Positions 6,927 to 8,856 of a stretch of 8,856 nt of DNA are shown here, piece by piece; position 1 is the stretch's first letter, and each line of letters begins with the position of its first letter. Source of the stretch: CAZWVR01 sp964637235 (GTDB lineage: Bacteria > Bacteroidota > Bacteroidia > Bacteroidales > S143-33). The stretch covers positions 1 through 8,856 of the forward strand of contig CAZWVR010000096.1 of NCBI GenBank assembly GCA_964637235.1. The letters are read 5' to 3'. The position numbers were made by a program, and so were the translations under genes. The notes under the pieces were generated by a model. The model was not told the origin of the DNA and did not search any database. It worked only from the letters and a program-made list of their open reading frames with translations.

Positions 6927-7622
6927 CCCATTTAAAGTGTGATTGGGTGGAAGTTGAGGATACTCCTCAAACCATAAATAGCCAGCACTATCTATTATTG
7001 CAAACCACGGCGATAAAGAATCTTTCATTATATTTTTTATTTTCGTCAATGAATTAAATGTCTTACGGCTGTATGTTATATAAATACTATCACCTGTAAA
7101 TTCATATAAACGAGAAAATAATGACAATACCTGCCCCTGTGCCATTGAGGAATACCACGGAGCACGCATAGTATTAGATTTATCTTCCTTCCCATGTAAA
7201 TAAAAATCTGTGTTATATGGATAATACAGACAAGTGTCAAGAGACATAGAATAATCTACTAATTTCTTGGCAATTTTTTCGGTGAACAGTAATAAACTAG
7301 TATCTTTTGTCGTATAAAAAACATTTAAAACTTTAAATGCATATGAACTTAAAGCTACAGGATGATAAAACAATTTACCTCGATAAAGATTTAATGGAAT
7401 ACCTTCACCATCAGTAATTTTTACATTCGGAAATGTTTTTTGTTCTTTACTATATGCTAAATCTAAATATGGTAATATTTTAATTGTAAAATTATGAATT
7501 TTAAAATGTAAAGTAGTATCATTTATACTTATTTTAATTTTTTCTTTCCTATGGAGTGTCTGTTTACAAGAAATAAATATTAATATTAAAACCAGCATTA
7601 AGATAAAAAAATAACGTTTCAT
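6642..7622 (-). CDS. Lipoprotein with a D-glucuronyl C5-epimerase-like catalytic domain
   Basis: This 326-residue protein starts with a lipoprotein signal peptide: basic MKR, a hydrophobic run, and FISC with the acylated cysteine at residue 19. The remainder resembles the C-terminal domain of D-glucuronyl C5-epimerases, an alpha/alpha-barrel fold. Visible motifs are YHPVALSSYA (86-95), MRAPWYSSMAQGQ (152-164), EEYP (219-222), LNGMIF (230-235) with GIYDYY (239-244), and YHYVHISQLKELY (290-302). Family members invert C5 of glucuronic acid residues in a polymer, giving iduronic acid as in heparin-type chains. Here the lipid anchor implies it works outside the inner membrane on an assembled glycan, in keeping with the polysaccharide genes around it. 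Residues 20-85 are a short beta-rich lead-in, smaller than the extra domains of animal enzymes. The true uronic acid substrate is unknown. Its 3' end is partly duplicated just upstream (7625-7924), only 2 bp from its ATG. Confidence 0.82.
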   Translation of the reverse strand: MKRYFFILMLVLILIFISCKQTLHRKEKIKISINDTTLHFKIHNFTIKILPYLDLAYSKEQKTFPNVKITDGEGIPLNLYRGKLFYHPVALSSYAFKVLNVFYTTKDTSLLLFTEKIAKKLVDYSMSLDTCLYYPYNTDFYLHGKEDKSNTMRAPWYSSMAQGQVLSLFSRLYEFTGDSIYITYSRKTFNSLTKIKNIMKDSLSPWFAIIDSAGYLWFEEYPQLPPNHTLNGMIFTLFGIYDYYRITKDSTALKFLRGGLTTIKHYLPLFRNEGDYSYYCLTHKVKSKSYHYVHISQLKELYKITGDKYFLQMAQLFEKDAENKND

Positions 7623-7624
7623 AG

Positions 7625-7924
7625 TTATTTATTTTTAATGTTTTCTCCATCTTTGTCAAAAACTTGAGCTATTTGTAAAAAATATTTATCACCACTAATT
7701 TTGTATAATTCTTTCAATTGTGAAATATGTACATAGTGGTAGCTCTTACTTTTAACTTTATGGGTTAGACAATAATAACTATAATCCCCTTCATTGCGAA
7801 ACAATGGTAAATAGTGCTTTATTGTTGTTAAACCGCCACGCAAAAATTTTAATGCTGTGATATCTTGTGTAATCCAATAATAATTATATATCTCGAAATG
7901 ATTATATAAAAAAGTAAAAGTCAT
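7625..7924 (-). pseudogene. Truncated duplicate of the C5-epimerase-like gene (C-terminal third only)
   Basis: The 99-residue frame repeats residues 233-326 of the neighbouring epimerase lipoprotein. Its Met aligns with M233, inside the LNGMIF motif. Four residues (12 bp) are inserted after about residue 4 and one codon is added near the end. The middle 53 residues, ALKFLRGG to ELYKI, are identical, while both flanks differ (for example IYDYYR against IYNYYW). It lacks the signal peptide, the APWYSSMAQGQ and EEYP motifs and most of the barrel, so it cannot be an active epimerase alone. A stop lies five codons before the ATG. It is most likely the remnant of an older second epimerase gene. Translation as a small cytoplasmic fragment is possible but there is no positive sign of it. 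Confidence 0.8.
7625..7924 (-). repeat. Direct tandem repeat, unit 2 (truncated epimerase copy)
   Basis: This 300-bp partner of 6642-6926 is longer by a 12-bp insertion near its 5' end and a 3-bp insertion near its 3' end, both keeping the reading frame. Two such copies in direct orientation could recombine and delete the intact epimerase gene. Confidence 0.9.
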
Positions 7925-8079
7925 TTCTATATTAAACTAATTTTGGTAAACTTAAAATAAGAACTAATAGAACTCTTAAACTTACAACTTAATTCGCTAT
8001 AAAGATAAAAAATATTGCAATTAGCAAAATATTGATATGAAATTTTTATTTTTTAAACGCTCAAAGTCAATTTATTCAA
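7925..8079. other. 155-bp non-coding gap
   Basis: This very AT-rich stretch separates the glycosyltransferase stop from the truncated epimerase copy. Neither strand shows a convincing gene, hairpin terminator or well-spaced promoter. It may hold the decayed front of the second epimerase copy, but no clear similarity to the intact gene upstream of the repeat can be seen by eye. Confidence 0.5.
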
Positions 8080-8856
8080 CTAATTATCAGGATTTTTTTC
8101 ATAAACAAGTCTATTATAAATATTAATTAACTTTTTTTCTTCCATTGTCCAATTATATTTTTCTCTAACAGCCTTTAAAGCATTTTCAGACATCTGTTTT
8201 AACCTGGTATCATCTGATAATAAAGTATTTATAGCCTCTGCAATCGCTTGTGGGTCAGTCGGATTTACTGTAATACCACAATTATTATTCAAAATAATAT
8301 CATTCCATAAAGGAAAATTAGAAGCAATCACAGCCAATCCTGCTGACATATATTCAAACATCTTATTAGGCTGTGCCTCAATATGATTTGGAACAGGTAA
8401 AAAAGTTACAATCCCAATTTTTACATTAGAAAGTAAATTTTTAACTTCTTCTCTGTTTAAAAAACCATAGTATTTAACTTTGTTCCAAGCAGGTAAACTC
8501 TTGCAATATTCCTCTAAGTTTTGATTCTCAAAATTACCTGCTAAATGCAAAATTGTTTCTGTTTGCTCCAATGCTTTTAAAACTTGTTTTATTCCTCTAA
8601 TTTCTGTAATACCTCCTACATAGCATATTTCATTTTTTCTATTTTCCCATTTTACATTATTATACAACTCTTTTAGTATCGGATAATTACTAACTATGAT
8701 AATATTCGGATTGATTTTTTCTAAACGAAATTTTACAGAGTTTGTCACTGTTATTATTGCTGAAAAACGCTTTACTGCATAATGTTCATATAACTTAAAG
8801 AAAAAAGAAAGCGGGCGGGCAATTATAGAGCTTAGATAAGGTTTAGAAAGAATTTG
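8080..8856 (-). CDS. Glycosyltransferase family 4-type (GT-B), 5' end outside the window
   Basis: A GTG at 8748 could serve as a start, but the frame stays open from it to the window edge with protein-like sequence (KLYEHYAVKRFSAIITVTNS), so 258 residues of a larger protein are visible. They cover the end of the acceptor domain and the complete donor-binding domain. Visible are YVGGITEIRG (about 79-88 of the fragment), YYGFLNREEVKNLL (about 129-142), and IEAQPNKMFEYMSAGLAVIAS (about 159-179), where the two glutamates at 160 and 168 form the E-x7-E motif of retaining GT-B enzymes that binds the nucleotide sugar. A helical tail TDPQAIAEAI onward is typical of the GT4 C-terminus. The enzyme would add a sugar from a nucleotide donor to a lipid-linked glycan at the cytoplasmic membrane face. 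It is the first visible gene of the polysaccharide run; sugar and linkage cannot be told. Confidence 0.88.
   Translation of the reverse strand, partial: QILSKPYLSSIIARPLSFFFKLYEHYAVKRFSAIITVTNSVKFRLEKINPNIIIVSNYPILKELYNNVKWENRKNEICYVGGITEIRGIKQVLKALEQTETILHLAGNFENQNLEEYCKSLPAWNKVKYYGFLNREEVKNLLSNVKIGIVTFLPVPNHIEAQPNKMFEYMSAGLAVIASNFPLWNDIILNNNCGITVNPTDPQAIAEAINTLLSDDTRLKQMSENALKAVREKYNWTMEEKKLINIYNRLVYEKNPDN

Noticed and set aside
7925..8079. Hydrophobic stretch on the minus strand (ILLIAIFFIFIAN) as the leftover signal peptide of the second epimerase copy
   Set aside because: It ends in a stop, has no start codon at the right place and no lipobox; AT-rich DNA gives such runs by chance.

Overview
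The window comes from an AT-rich bacterial genome, with GC about one third by eye. Two things suggest the Bacteroidota/Ignavibacteriota (FCB) group. Start codons mostly lack Shine-Dalgarno sequences, and the divergent gap near the left edge holds boxes that fit the TTTG/TAnnTTTG promoter pattern known from Bacteroidota. The gene content, an outer-envelope polysaccharide locus with a lipoprotein, fits this but does not prove it.

Layout from left to right. Positions 1-101 (minus) hold the first 33 codons of a gene leaving the window, possibly an isocitrate/isopropylmalate-type dehydrogenase. A 115-bp divergent gap follows. Positions 217-3906 (plus) encode a 1229-residue protein: an AMP-forming acyl-activating ligase of the ANL superfamily, then about 600 residues of unassigned sequence with a HEAT-like helical part. 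One TAA ends this frame, and the same frame stays open without a good start codon to 4788, where it encodes a GNAT acyltransferase domain. The two pieces look like one protein of about 1520 codons interrupted by a stop. A ligase that activates a carboxylic acid combined with a GNAT that transfers acyl groups suggests N-acyl conjugate synthesis. This is the best candidate here for an undescribed system, but it is inference.

From 4791 to the right edge every gene is on the minus strand, converging on the plus-strand pair with only 2 bp between stop codons. In transcription order they are: a 5'-truncated GT4-type glycosyltransferase (8856-8080); a truncated duplicate of an epimerase gene (7924-7625); a lipoprotein resembling D-glucuronyl C5-epimerases (7622-6642); a DegT/DnrJ/EryC1/StrS-type sugar aminotransferase (6599-5391); and a short polyprenol-phosphate sugar-1-phosphate transferase (5387-4791). 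Apart from a 155-bp gap (7925-8079) the spacing is 2-42 bp, so they are probably co-transcribed as the 3' end of a capsule, O-antigen or exopolysaccharide cluster.

Within that cluster the aminotransferase would make an amino sugar nucleotide, the phosphoglycosyl transferase would load the first sugar phosphate on the lipid carrier, and the glycosyltransferase would extend the chain. The lipoprotein epimerase, predicted to lie outside the inner membrane, could convert hexuronic acid residues in the finished polymer. The duplicated epimerase 3' end is notable: its central 53 codons differ from the intact copy by 14 bases, all synonymous and all transitions. No RNA genes, CRISPR arrays, insertion sequences or convincing terminators were seen.
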